Below, piece by piece: positions 1 through 7,199 of a stretch of DNA of 11,641 nucleotides. The notes beneath the pieces were generated by a model. That model ran no database searches and was not told the DNA's origin. It was given only the letters and a program-made list of their open reading frames with translations. The stretch is taken from contig CAJVXG010000034.1 of assembly GCA_913009215.1 (NCBI GenBank), forward strand, positions 1 to 11,641, read 5' to 3'. Source of the DNA: an uncultured Gammaproteobacteria bacterium (GTDB lineage Bacteria; Pseudomonadota; Gammaproteobacteria; Acidiferrobacterales; CAJVXG01). The position numbers were made by a program, and so were the translations under genes. Each line of letters starts with the position of its first letter. Positions within the stretch are counted from its first letter, which is position 1.

Positions 1-878
1 ATACCAAGCCGGTCAAAGGCATGACCCTGGGAGATGCCGTCAAGATCATGCGTGGCAAGCCTGGCTCCAAGATCATATTAATCGTGGTGCGCGAGGGAGA
101 AGGCAGGCCCCTGGAATTCACATTAACTCGCGCGATCATCAAGATTGTTAGCGTCAAGTCCCGCCTGCTGGAACCCGGTTATGGCTATGTACGTATCTCT
201 GCCTTTCAAATCAGTACCGGCAAGAGCCTGGCCAACGCCATCCTCAAGCTGCACGCAAAAAACAAGGGTCCGTTAAAGGGTCTGGTACTGGATTTACGCA
301 ACAACCCCGGTGGCGTACTGGATGCGGCAGTGCAGGTCAGTGACACTTTCCTGACCAAGGGTTTGATCGTTTATACCGAAGGCCGCACCAGCAATTCAAA
401 ACACAAATTCCGCGCTACTCCCAACGATCTGATACAGGGTGCACCTATCGTCGTTTTGGTTAATGAGGGTTCTGCCTCGGCTTCCGAGATTGTTGCCGGC
501 GCCCTGCAAGACCACAAGCGCGCCGTCATCATGGGCACCAAGACCTTCGGCAAGGGTTCGGTGCAAACCATCGTACCGATGAGTAATGGCACCAAGCTGA
601 AACTGACTACGGCCCGTTACTTCACACCAAAAGGCCGATCCATCCAGGCCAAGGGCGTGATCCCGGATATTATTACTGAACAGGTGGAGATCAAAAAGAA
701 GAAACAACGCCGCCGTCTCAAAGAGGCTGACCTGTCCAGACACCTGAAGAACACCGGGGCAGGCAAGGAAAAGTTGAAAAAATCAAAGGCGGCATCGAAG
801 GCCAAGAGGGACTTCCAGTTAAATGAGGCCCTGAACCTGTTGAAAGGGGTAAACCTATTTCAAAAAAGAGCCGGATAA
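1..878 (+). CDS. ctpA: C-terminal processing protease (CtpA/Tsp, peptidase S41), 3' part
   Basis: This is the C-terminal part of a periplasmic serine protease of family S41, which cuts proteins near their C-termini and in relatives trims envelope and peptidoglycan-related substrates. The reading frame is open at the left edge (first full codon at position 3), so the N-terminal signal, the helical part and the start of the PDZ domain lie outside the window. The ATG at 21 is internal. Visible in order are the end of the PDZ domain (about 3-155), the protease core with the DLRNNPGG loop (about 291-317), the motif GSASASEI whose middle serine (codon 477-479) is the expected nucleophile, and FGKGSVQ whose lysine (codon 552-554) is the expected general base. 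The Ser-Lys spacing of 25 residues matches E. coli Tsp. The C-terminus is basic and ends in a DFQLNEALNLLKG-like stretch, usual for the short CtpA group. It overlaps the next gene. The family call is secure; the substrate is unknown. Confidence 0.95.
   Translation, partial: TKPVKGMTLGDAVKIMRGKPGSKIILIVVREGEGRPLEFTLTRAIIKIVSVKSRLLEPGYGYVRISAFQISTGKSLANAILKLHAKNKGPLKGLVLDLRNNPGGVLDAAVQVSDTFLTKGLIVYTEGRTSNSKHKFRATPNDLIQGAPIVVLVNEGSASASEIVAGALQDHKRAVIMGTKTFGKGSVQTIVPMSNGTKLKLTTARYFTPKGRSIQAKGVIPDIITEQVEIKKKKQRRRLKEADLSRHLKNTGAGKEKLKKSKAASKAKRDFQLNEALNLLKGVNLFQKRAG
843..849 (+). promoter_or_regulatory. Shine-Dalgarno site that decides the yibQ start
   Basis: AAAGGGG lies inside the last codons of ctpA, seven bases before the ATT codon at 857. 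It is the only good ribosome-binding sequence upstream of the conserved start of the YibQ-like domain. It supports initiation at ATT, and its place inside ctpA suggests translational coupling. Confidence 0.5.
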
Positions 879-1651
879 CAGGTTTCTGTCTACTAACGTT
901 CTTCAGTTTATCCTTCACCGTACAGGATGCTGATGCCGCCCGTCCGGTCAAACCGGCAGCACACACACCGGCCTACATTGCCATTATCATTGACGATCTT
1001 GGTAATCACCTGAAGCATGGCCAACGAGCCGTAGCATTGCCCGGCCCGGTGGCCTGTGCCATCCTGCCGCATACCCGTCACAGCCGGGCATTGGCAAAAC
1101 AGGCACACAAATCCGGTAAGGAAATATTACTGCATTTGCCCATGCAGTCATCCAAAGGGCGAGAACCCGGTCCCGGCAAGCTGGTATCGGGGATGCCCTC
1201 CCTGGAACTGGCATTGACTGTCCGATACAACCTTGAGAACGTACCCTATGCTGTTGGCATCAATAACCATATGGGCAGCAAGCTGACACAAGACAAACAA
1301 GCCATGCGGCAATTGATGCTGGCCATGAAGCCGTATCCTAAATTGTTCTTTGTGGACTCGGTCACCAGCCGCCACAGCGTGGCGTCAAAAATAGCCCGGC
1401 AATATCATATCCCGAATCTGTCCAGGGATATCTTTCTGGATAATGAGCGCAGTACGGCGGCAATAGATGCGCAAATCCATAAGCTGGTTCGGCTGGCGAA
1501 AAAACGCGGTTATGCACTGGCCATCGGCCATCCCTACCCGGTAACCCTATCGGCACTGGAAAAATGGCTGCCGATTCTGGATACTTACCAGGTGAAACTG
1601 GTTCCATTATCAACGCTAATATCGCTACGACAACGGGAGCAAACGCCATGA
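857..1651 (+). CDS. yibQ: YibQ-like divergent polysaccharide deacetylase, probable ATT start
   Basis: Predicted secreted protein of the divergent polysaccharide deacetylase (YibQ) family, a NodB-like fold; its substrate is not established. In the frame starting at 857 the product is 264 residues. It opens with a typical signal peptide (basic MSKKSR if ATT is read as Met, hydrophobic core, likely cleavage after ADA near residue 27) and then AIIIDDLGN, the metal-site aspartates of the family. Further family motifs are LHLPMQ, VPYAVGINNHMGSK, FFVDSVTS and IGHPYP. The frame is closed upstream by a stop at 824. Between there and IIDDLG it contains no ATG, GTG or TTG; a TTG at 1037 would remove both the signal peptide and the IDD motif. 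ATT at 857, with AAAGGGG seven bases before it, is therefore the best start. The gene overlaps the end of ctpA by 22 bases and its stop overlaps the next ATG (ATGA). The family is firm; the exact start is an inference, and a sequencing indel is the main alternative. Confidence 0.85.
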   Translation: MSKKSRITGFCLLTFFSLSFTVQDADAARPVKPAAHTPAYIAIIIDDLGNHLKHGQRAVALPGPVACAILPHTRHSRALAKQAHKSGKEILLHLPMQSSKGREPGPGKLVSGMPSLELALTVRYNLENVPYAVGINNHMGSKLTQDKQAMRQLMLAMKPYPKLFFVDSVTSRHSVASKIARQYHIPNLSRDIFLDNERSTAAIDAQIHKLVRLAKKRGYALAIGHPYPVTLSALEKWLPILDTYQVKLVPLSTLISLRQREQTP

Positions 1652-2235
1652 GCTTAGTCCTGGTTCCATTGGCACAGGGTACCGAAGAACTGGAGGCCGT
1701 AACCATTATTGACCTGTTGCGGCGTGCCGATATCGAAGTGATAACGGCGGGACTGGAGGCCGGTCCGGTCACCGCCAGTCGCGATACGGTCCTCATACCG
1801 GATACCACACTGGATCAGGTACTGGACCAGGACTTTGACATGATTGTATTACCTGGCGGTCTGCCAGGGGCAACCAATCTGCAACAGGACTCACGCGTCC
1901 TGAAATTGGTCAAAAACATGGCGGCTCGGGGGAAATATATTGCCGCTATTTGTGCCGCGCCGAAGGTCTTGTCTACGGCGGGTTTATTACAGGGCAAACG
2001 AGCCACCTGCTTCCCCGGCAGCCTGAACCAGCAGGAAGCCACCGGTATCGAGTTCCGGGACGAAGCTGTCATTGTCGATGGCGCCATCATTACCTCCAGG
2101 GGTCCCGGTACGGCAATGGATTTCTCCCTGCAACTGATACAGCTGTTGCAGGGAGAAGAGACACGCAATAAAGTGGAGCAATCATTACAGCGTCCCAAGG
2201 GACATACAACAAAACCCATAAAGGCATCGGCCTGA
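1648..2235 (+). CDS. yajL: DJ-1/PfpI family protein, YajL-like
   Basis: A 195-residue single-domain protein of the DJ-1/YajL branch of the DJ-1/PfpI superfamily. Members are cytoplasmic and are linked to oxidative or carbonyl stress; glyoxalase, deglycase and chaperone roles have been proposed and are disputed. The sequence shows the N-terminal GTEELEAV segment, with Glu16 matching DJ-1 Glu18. It also has the VLPGG loop (67-71), the nucleophile elbow AAICAAPKVL with Cys102 (codon 1951-1953), and the late SRGPGTAMDF motif typical of this branch. The ATG at 1648 overlaps the yibQ stop and has GGGAG eight bases upstream, so it is chosen over the in-frame codon at 1564, which lies deep inside yibQ. 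The stop is eight bases before the GNAT gene, so the four genes are probably one transcript. The family is secure; the symbol rests on resemblance to E. coli YajL and could be another paralogue. Confidence 0.88.
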   Translation: MSLVLVPLAQGTEELEAVTIIDLLRRADIEVITAGLEAGPVTASRDTVLIPDTTLDQVLDQDFDMIVLPGGLPGATNLQQDSRVLKLVKNMAARGKYIAAICAAPKVLSTAGLLQGKRATCFPGSLNQQEATGIEFRDEAVIVDGAIITSRGPGTAMDFSLQLIQLLQGEETRNKVEQSLQRPKGHTTKPIKASA

Positions 2236-2243
2236 GTATTGCT

Positions 2244-2711
2244 ATGACTGATTCTGATATAAAAATTCGACCATTAAGAAACAGCGACATTGAAGCAGTC
2301 ATGCGACTGCATCGGGAGCTTGGCTGGAACCCGGCCTTCATGGCCGATGGCAGTACACTGCGACAACGCCTGCAATCGCTGATCATAGAGGAAAGTGCGC
2401 TGCTCCTGGTCGCCGAAATCGACGACCATGTGATCGGTTACGTGCACGGCGAAATTATTATCTACCTGCTGTTCGCAGGCAGAGAAATGATGATCACTGA
2501 GGTTTTTGTACGGGAAAAGGCGCGCGGTAAGGGGGTAGGCAAGGCCCTGGTCACCGCTATTGAGAATGAGGCCGTAAAAGAAAAATGTTTTCGCATCAGT
2601 GTACTCAACAGCCGTGAGCGTGAATCCTATAAACGCGGTTTCTATCCAAACATGGGGTATAGCGAGCGCGAACAGACCGCCACTTTTGTTAAACGTCTGG
2701 ATTGGGGCTAG
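2244..2711 (+). CDS. GNAT family N-acetyltransferase
   Basis: A 155-residue protein filling one GNAT domain, which transfers an acetyl group from acetyl-CoA to an amine. It shows the N-terminal IRPLRNSDIEAVMRLH helix, the strand LLVAEIDDHVIGYVHG (54-69), the acetyl-CoA-binding motif A in TEVFVREKARGKGVGKAL (RGKGVG at 94-99), and the C-terminal motif B region SYKRGFYPNMGY, with the tyrosine and the N-G-F-Y-like end common in these enzymes. The substrate cannot be told from the sequence. The ribosome-binding site is weak and the gene begins eight bases after the YajL-like gene, so it probably depends on upstream translation. Its stop lies six bases from the stop of the convergent minus-strand gene. 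Confidence 0.88.
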   Translation: MTDSDIKIRPLRNSDIEAVMRLHRELGWNPAFMADGSTLRQRLQSLIIEESALLLVAEIDDHVIGYVHGEIIIYLLFAGREMMITEVFVREKARGKGVGKALVTAIENEAVKEKCFRISVLNSRERESYKRGFYPNMGYSEREQTATFVKRLDWG

Positions 2712-2717
2712 GTACTA

Positions 2718-3593
2718 CTACCTGAGGCGGTATTCGGTACTGAACATGATACGACTGCGCTCACCATTATAAAACCCGGAATCATTATTGCCCAGCACAT
2801 AATGAGTATCGGCACGCAACTTCCAGTTCGATGATACCTGCCAATTCCATCCAGCTGAGAAACGCGTGTAGTCCTGTGCCCGACCAAGATAAAGACCGGC
2901 ATTACCATTGCGGTAATCATTGCGTAAAACACTGACCGATACATAAGGTGTATGCTTATCAAACAGGGTCAGTTCACCGCCCACGACCACACCATAATAA
3001 CGTCGCGCCAGGTAGTTGCTCTGCTCAAAACGAGCGCGGTCATCACCGATCACAAAACCACCCGTGAGCCTTGGTTTATAGCTACCCAGCCATCGCCCGG
3101 ACCAGACAATGGAAGCCTGGGTATTATCCGTTGCTAATGATGATTGCTGCAGATATTCATTGCCGCCAAAACGGGCAGCCACGGTCAGGGAATTGGATCG
3201 GTTAATCCGGTTTTTCCACTGCACACCAAAACCACTATAACGTGTGGCGCCCAGGGCAAGATCCCGGGATTCCTGATAATAAATGGGTACCGAAATAGAC
3301 GACCCGGGCTTGTTGTAGCCCACCTCGCCCTTGAAACTGAATTGATCGGCAGACGACCACACCGGCATGGGGCGCTTAAGACCCTGGACATCGATATCGA
3401 GGACTCCACCCCGATAGATTCGCGGCTTGTTGCGGTTGTGTTCGAAACGAATGTGTGCAAATCCCTGCTGGCCCATGGCGGCATTGCTGTGAACAAGGTC
3501 TGCTTTTGAAAAACCAGGAAAATCCGCAGCATAGAGGGGTAATGCTACGCACGCCAATGTCCCTAATAGCCACTTTTGCTGTTTTATCGACAT
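2718..3593 (-). CDS. Predicted outer-membrane beta-barrel protein, Slam C-terminal-like
   Basis: I do not recognise a named gene. The product (291 residues from the ATG at 3593; a GTG at 3599 would add two) starts with a clear signal peptide, MSIKQQKWLLGTLACVALP, with likely cleavage after LYA. The rest is rich in Gly, Ser, Tyr, Trp, Arg and Asn, with alternating hydrophobic residues expected of beta strands. The last third, with DDRARFEQ, RRYYGVVVGGEL, DYTRFSAGWNW, NWKLRADTHYV, NNDSGFY, ERSRIMFSTEY, resembles the C-terminal barrel of surface lipoprotein assembly modifiers (Slam, DUF560) and related TPR-barrel proteins. No TPR region is present. AAAGGA lies upstream but favours the GTG; a GAG seven bases before the ATG fits the shorter form. 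The gene follows ubiB by 75 bases and may be read through from it. Barrel location is fairly sure; the Slam relation is an inference from pattern. Confidence 0.7.
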   Translation of the reverse strand: MSIKQQKWLLGTLACVALPLYAADFPGFSKADLVHSNAAMGQQGFAHIRFEHNRNKPRIYRGGVLDIDVQGLKRPMPVWSSADQFSFKGEVGYNKPGSSISVPIYYQESRDLALGATRYSGFGVQWKNRINRSNSLTVAARFGGNEYLQQSSLATDNTQASIVWSGRWLGSYKPRLTGGFVIGDDRARFEQSNYLARRYYGVVVGGELTLFDKHTPYVSVSVLRNDYRNGNAGLYLGRAQDYTRFSAGWNWQVSSNWKLRADTHYVLGNNDSGFYNGERSRIMFSTEYRLR

Positions 3594-3668
3594 AACCACA
3601 CTCGAAAAAATCCTTTGTTAAAGCATAGCACAGGAACAGTGCCCCTGACCTTATGCAAACAGCACCGC

Positions 3669-5333
3669 TTATCCGTAATCCTTGCGCGGCCACCCCATTA
3701 GCAGGCTAAGAAGGCCTGAAACGGCAAGGCCCAGGGCCAGCAACAGCTTGGGCTGAGTCAGGGAAACAGGCCAGGGCAGGGACGCAAACAGCATTGCGCC
3801 GGAGACAATAAAAATAGCGGCCAAAAATACAAAAAAGAGCTTACGAAAATTACGTTCATTCTGCTTTTGTAGCATCTGCAAGTCCTCAGAACGCCACTGC
3901 ATTTGCCGCTCACCGGCCAGATCACGCCTTAGCCACTGGTGCATCATGGACGGGAACTCAGGCGCCATTTGCCACCACTTCGGGAGCTCTTGCTTCAAGG
4001 TATCAAACAGCGCCTTTGGTCCCATGCGCTGACGCATCCACTGCTCAAGGTAGGGCTTGGCGGTCTCCCATAAATCCAGCTCGGGATAGAGCTGGCGACC
4101 CAGACCCTCTATATTAAACAAGGTCTTCTGCAACAGCACCAGTTGCGGCTGGATTTCCATGTCAAACTTGCGCGCAGTCTGAAACAGGTGCAGCAATAAA
4201 CGGCCAAAGGAAATATCCTTGATCGGCTTGGCAAAAATTGGTTCGCAAACACTGCGAATAGCAGTTTCAAAATCCTCCACACGGGTCCCGGCCGGGACCC
4301 AGCCAGCCCGCAGGTGGGCCTCAGCCACAGCATGATAGTCACGGTTAAAAAAGGCCAGAAAATTTTCGGCCAAATAACGTTTATCCCGCTCTCCCAGGGT
4401 ACCCATAATACCGAAATCCACCGCCCGATATTGGCCATCCTCGGCTACAAAAATATTACCCGGGTGCATATCGGCATGGAAGAAACCATCACGAAATGCC
4501 TGGGTGAAAAATATCTCTACACCATTATGGGCCAATTGACGTAAATCAATGCCATGGGATTTCAGGGCATCGATATCACTAATAGGTATACCATGGATAC
4601 GCTCCATCACCATGACCTTGCGGCGACAATGGTCCCAATACACCTTGGGCACATACATAATGTCAGAGTCCACAAAATTGGATCGCAGTTGGCTTGCGTT
4701 GGCCGCCTCTACACGTAAGTCCAGTTCATCATGAATGGTTTTATTAAACTCATCGATAACTTCCACCGGGCGCAAACGTCGACCACCTTCCCAGAAACGC
4801 ATGGCCAGTCGTGCCAGGGTATAAAGCAGCTGGATGTCGCGCTCGATGATGTCCTCAATACCGGGTCGTAATACCTTTACCGCCACCTCGGTGCCATCGC
4901 CAAGTTGGGCAAAATGCACCTGGGCCACCGAAGCAGAAGCAATCGGGTCACGATTAAAATTTACCAGATGCTTATCCATCGGCGCATCGTAGGCCTCTTC
5001 AATAATAGCAACGGCCTCGTCACCTGAAAATGCCGGGACCTTATCCTGCAATTTACTGAGCTCAGAGGCAATATCCTCTGGCAACAGGTCGGGATGGGTC
5101 GACAACACCTGACCAAACTTGACAAACACCGGCCCCAATTCCTCCAGGGCGCAACGCAGACGTTCGCCCCTGGTGCGCTTTTGCTTGCGGAACCAACGCC
5201 ATGGCAGCAATCGTAATAACAGGCGATACAGACGAAATAAATGGATGGCATCAACGAATTCGTCCAGATCGTGTTTGACAAAAATCTGGGTAATGCGCAA
5301 CAAGCGTGCAGCCTGGGGAAAATACGACAACAC
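3669..5333 (-). CDS. ubiB: UbiB, atypical kinase/ATPase of ubiquinone synthesis
   Basis: A 554-residue member of the ABC1/ADCK/UbiB family, needed for aerobic ubiquinone biosynthesis. The E. coli protein is thought to work as an ATPase that helps extract or present lipid intermediates. Visible are the family-specific KFGQ of the KxGQ motif (72-75), the Ala/Ser-rich loop ASAS (132-135) replacing the normal glycine loop, the ATP-site lysine in AVKV (Lys153), the catalytic loop FHADMHPGN (about 285-293), the metal-binding DFG (306-308), and two C-terminal membrane helices (about 499-518 and 529-548). The length matches E. coli UbiB (about 546). The start is a GTG with AAAGGAG five bases upstream; this GTG shares one base with the TAG of ubiJ, so translation is surely coupled. 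All key residues are present. Confidence 0.97.
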   Translation of the reverse strand: MLSYFPQAARLLRITQIFVKHDLDEFVDAIHLFRLYRLLLRLLPWRWFRKQKRTRGERLRCALEELGPVFVKFGQVLSTHPDLLPEDIASELSKLQDKVPAFSGDEAVAIIEEAYDAPMDKHLVNFNRDPIASASVAQVHFAQLGDGTEVAVKVLRPGIEDIIERDIQLLYTLARLAMRFWEGGRRLRPVEVIDEFNKTIHDELDLRVEAANASQLRSNFVDSDIMYVPKVYWDHCRRKVMVMERIHGIPISDIDALKSHGIDLRQLAHNGVEIFFTQAFRDGFFHADMHPGNIFVAEDGQYRAVDFGIMGTLGERDKRYLAENFLAFFNRDYHAVAEAHLRAGWVPAGTRVEDFETAIRSVCEPIFAKPIKDISFGRLLLHLFQTARKFDMEIQPQLVLLQKTLFNIEGLGRQLYPELDLWETAKPYLEQWMRQRMGPKALFDTLKQELPKWWQMAPEFPSMMHQWLRRDLAGERQMQWRSEDLQMLQKQNERNFRKLFFVFLAAIFIVSGAMLFASLPWPVSLTQPKLLLALGLAVSGLLSLLMGWPRKDYG

Positions 5334-5968
5334 TACAACTCCTTTAACCGCTGTATGCGCTGTTGCATTCTTTCGGTATCAGAACGTATCTCATCGACGC
5401 CTCGTATAAACGCATCGACTTCTCTTTGCTTCGGCAGGTCACGGGTTTCTTCCTGCAGGTACTCGGCCACATCCTGCATCAAGGTCTGTCGGGCATGCCG
5501 TACCCAGGAGCGGGTATCACGAAGCATCAAGGACAATTTGTGCGCCATCACATCACCAACGTAGTGCGACAGCTCCTCTTCCCAATCGATCTCGACCTGG
5601 TCGAGGATTTTTTTAAACCGATGCCCCAGATCAAAATCTCCGGCTATTTGCAACTCACCGGCACCAAATCCGGATGGCAGACTCTCTCCAAACACCAGCT
5701 TTGTAAAAACCGGGATATCGCCACCGATGGTGACGTCTGCTGCTGCGTCTGTCTGTAAACGGATACGTAGACCGGCCTCGGAAGGAAAACAATAAAAAAG
5801 AAGCGGTTCATCCTGATCGGAATGGTATTTAGTCTGCAGACGCACCGCAATCACCTTGTCGCCGATGTCGCCCAATCGACGCAATGTTTCAGTATCGAGC
5901 CGTAATAATCGATTAACCAGCTCTTCGGCAACCGCGGCAATCAGGGCCATGCCTTCAGAATCGCCCAT
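5333..5968 (-). CDS. ubiJ: UbiJ, ubiquinone biosynthesis accessory factor (SCP2 domain)
   Basis: A 211-residue protein in the place and of the size of UbiJ (formerly YigP), the accessory factor that with UbiK supports the soluble Ubi enzyme complex in aerobic ubiquinone synthesis and binds lipid through an SCP2 domain. The SCP2-like part spans about residues 20-115 (for example DVTIGGDIPVFTKLVFG and LQIAGDFDLGHRFKKIL). It is followed by EIDWEEELSHYVGDVMAHK, a stretch strongly typical of UbiJ, and by a charged helical, probably coiled-coil, C-terminus (about 165-211). The ATG at 5968 has AGGA seven bases upstream; this site overlaps the ubiE stop. A second in-frame Met (residue 7) is possible but lacks this spacing. 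The stop overlaps the ubiB GTG by one base. The identification rests on both sequence and neighbourhood. Confidence 0.93.
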   Translation of the reverse strand: MGDSEGMALIAAVAEELVNRLLRLDTETLRRLGDIGDKVIAVRLQTKYHSDQDEPLLFYCFPSEAGLRIRLQTDAAADVTIGGDIPVFTKLVFGESLPSGFGAGELQIAGDFDLGHRFKKILDQVEIDWEEELSHYVGDVMAHKLSLMLRDTRSWVRHARQTLMQDVAEYLQEETRDLPKQREVDAFIRGVDEIRSDTERMQQRIQRLKEL

Positions 5969-5977
5969 CAGTATTTC

Positions 5978-6727
5978 CTAGATATTGTAAGCTTTATGCA
6001 AGGCGACGATGCCGCCGGCAAGATTGAAATAATGGCACCGTGCAAAACCAGCCTTATCCATCATGGTCTTAAGAGTTTCCTGATCCGGGTGCTTGCGAAT
6101 GGACTCCACCAGGTACTGGTAACTAGCCTCATCATTAGCCACCAGTTTGCCCAACTTTGGCAATATATTAAAAGAATAGGCATCGTAGAGTTTGTCCAGA
6201 CCCGGGACAGCAGGGTGAGAGAATTCCAGGATAATTATTCGGCCACCGGGTTTTAACACCTTCTGCATCGATGCCAGCGCCCGATCTACATGAGTAACAT
6301 TACGCAAACCAAAGGCAATGCAAACACAATCAAAGCTGTCCTCCGGAAAGGGCAAATTCTCGGCATCGGCCAGGACAAAATCAATATTGCTGACCAGCCC
6401 CTGATCAAGCAAACGATTGCGGCCTTGCTGCAGCATCGCCGGATTGATGTCCGACAGGGTGACCCGGCCATGACTACCCACCTCTTTGGCAAACAGTGCC
6501 GTCATGTCACCGGTACCGCCGGCCACATCAAGAACCTGTTGGCCCTTGCGCACCCTTGCTTGCTGAATGGCAAATCGTTTCCATAAACGATGAGCGCCAA
6601 ATGACATAAGATCGTTCATCAGGTCATACTTGTTGGCGACCGAATGAAATACATCAGACACCAGACCGGATTTCTCCGTTTCCGGTACATCTCTATAACC
6701 AAAGTGAGTGGTCTTATCTGATTGCAT
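5978..6727 (-). CDS. ubiE: UbiE, C-methyltransferase of ubiquinone/menaquinone synthesis
   Basis: A 249-residue class I SAM-dependent methyltransferase that adds the C2 methyl group to the benzoquinol intermediate of ubiquinone and, where menaquinone is made, converts demethylmenaquinol to menaquinol. The family signatures are complete: [19 protein letters not shown] (26-44), the SAM-binding loop DVAGGTGD (67-74), the acidic ribose contact SDINP (92-96), AFGLRNV (138-144), ILEFS (166-170), the [18 protein letters not shown] signature (203-220), and the C-terminal [10 protein letters not shown]. The length matches E. coli UbiE (251). It starts at ATG 6727 with a GGGAA-type ribosome-binding site, 15 bases after the DUF971 gene, and ends nine bases before the ubiJ ATG. 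Nothing in the sequence says whether the host also makes menaquinone. Confidence 0.97.
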   Translation of the reverse strand: MQSDKTTHFGYRDVPETEKSGLVSDVFHSVANKYDLMNDLMSFGAHRLWKRFAIQQARVRKGQQVLDVAGGTGDMTALFAKEVGSHGRVTLSDINPAMLQQGRNRLLDQGLVSNIDFVLADAENLPFPEDSFDCVCIAFGLRNVTHVDRALASMQKVLKPGGRIIILEFSHPAVPGLDKLYDAYSFNILPKLGKLVANDEASYQYLVESIRKHPDQETLKTMMDKAGFARCHYFNLAGGIVALHKAYNI

Positions 6728-6742
6728 AAACGATTCCCGGCC

Positions 6743-7108
6743 CTATGCCTTTCTTTCTATACCGGCTTTCTTTAATTGATCCAGATAGGCTTGCCAGTTC
6801 TTTTCCCGATTCACTCCAAGCTCATAAAGATACGGCCAGGTATAAATACCGGTATTGTGTTCATCATCAAAATGCAACACCACAGCGTAGGAACCAACCG
6901 GTTCGATTTGTGTAATATTGACGTTCTCTTTCCCAACCTGTAGTACTTCCTGACCGGAAACGTGACCGCGCACCTCGGCGGAAGGGGAAAAACAACGCAG
7001 GTATTCGCAAGACAATTTAAAAGTCTTGCCGTCATTAAAGCTTACTTCCAGTACACGACTTTTCTGGTGCAGCTTGATGTCCGTCGGTGCGAGCTTTTGC
7101 TCTGCCAT
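6743..7108 (-). CDS. DUF971 protein (gamma-butyrobetaine hydroxylase-like N-terminal domain)
   Basis: A 121-residue protein that is a single DUF971 domain, the small fold also found at the N-terminus of gamma-butyrobetaine hydroxylases. Typical segments are VSFNDGKTFKLSCEYLRCFS with SPSAEVRGH (about 23-49) and VGSYAVVLHFDDEHNTGIYT followed by WPYLYELG (about 71-98). The stand-alone function is unknown; no oxygenase domain follows, so hydroxylase activity is not expected. The ATG at 7108 is preferred over the GTG at 7114 because GAGG ends five bases before the ATG and overlaps the GTG. It is the first gene of the ubiE-ubiJ-ubiB unit, 15 bases before ubiE, behind a consensus -10 element. From memory the same gene order occurs in other gammaproteobacteria, which hints at a link with quinone or metal metabolism but proves nothing. 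Confidence 0.88.
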   Translation of the reverse strand: MAEQKLAPTDIKLHQKSRVLEVSFNDGKTFKLSCEYLRCFSPSAEVRGHVSGQEVLQVGKENVNITQIEPVGSYAVVLHFDDEHNTGIYTWPYLYELGVNREKNWQAYLDQLKKAGIERKA

Positions 7109-7139
7109 AATCACCTCGAATAAATCTTCAAGACCCGCG

Positions 7140-7145
7140 ATTATA
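7140..7145 (-). promoter_or_regulatory. Candidate -10 element of the DUF971-ubiE-ubiJ-ubiB operon
   Basis: A perfect TATAAT reads on the minus strand about 32 bases before the DUF971 ATG, giving a leader of roughly 25 bases. I see no good -35 hexamer at 16-18 bases upstream (the sequence there is ACCCCA-like), so the promoter may need an activator, or the match may be chance. It lies in the only gap (7109-7199) before this gene block, which fits. Confidence 0.4.
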
Positions 7146-7199
7146 CCGACTTTCGGCGCTACTGGGGTGGGTATTTAATAGCGTAAATGACCGACACTA

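Noticed and set aside
1037..1651. TTG at 1037 as the start of the YibQ-like gene
   Set aside because: It would cut off the conserved IIDDLG metal motif and the signal peptide that are encoded in frame just upstream.
3144..3509. Plus-strand frame of 121 codons opposite the barrel gene
   Set aside because: The opposite strand has a signal peptide and coherent barrel pattern across the whole stretch; this frame has neither signal nor recognisable domain.
3611..3660. Possible terminator hairpin (GCAC...GTGC) after ubiB
   Set aside because: The stem is only four to five pairs and lacks an adjacent T-run; the later T-run lies 20 bases away.
5363..5758. Plus-strand frame of 131 codons opposite ubiJ, and thought of an EsrE-like small RNA in this locus
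   Set aside because: The frame has no family match or start signal, and the minus-strand ubiJ explains the region; no promoter or terminator for a small RNA could be seen.
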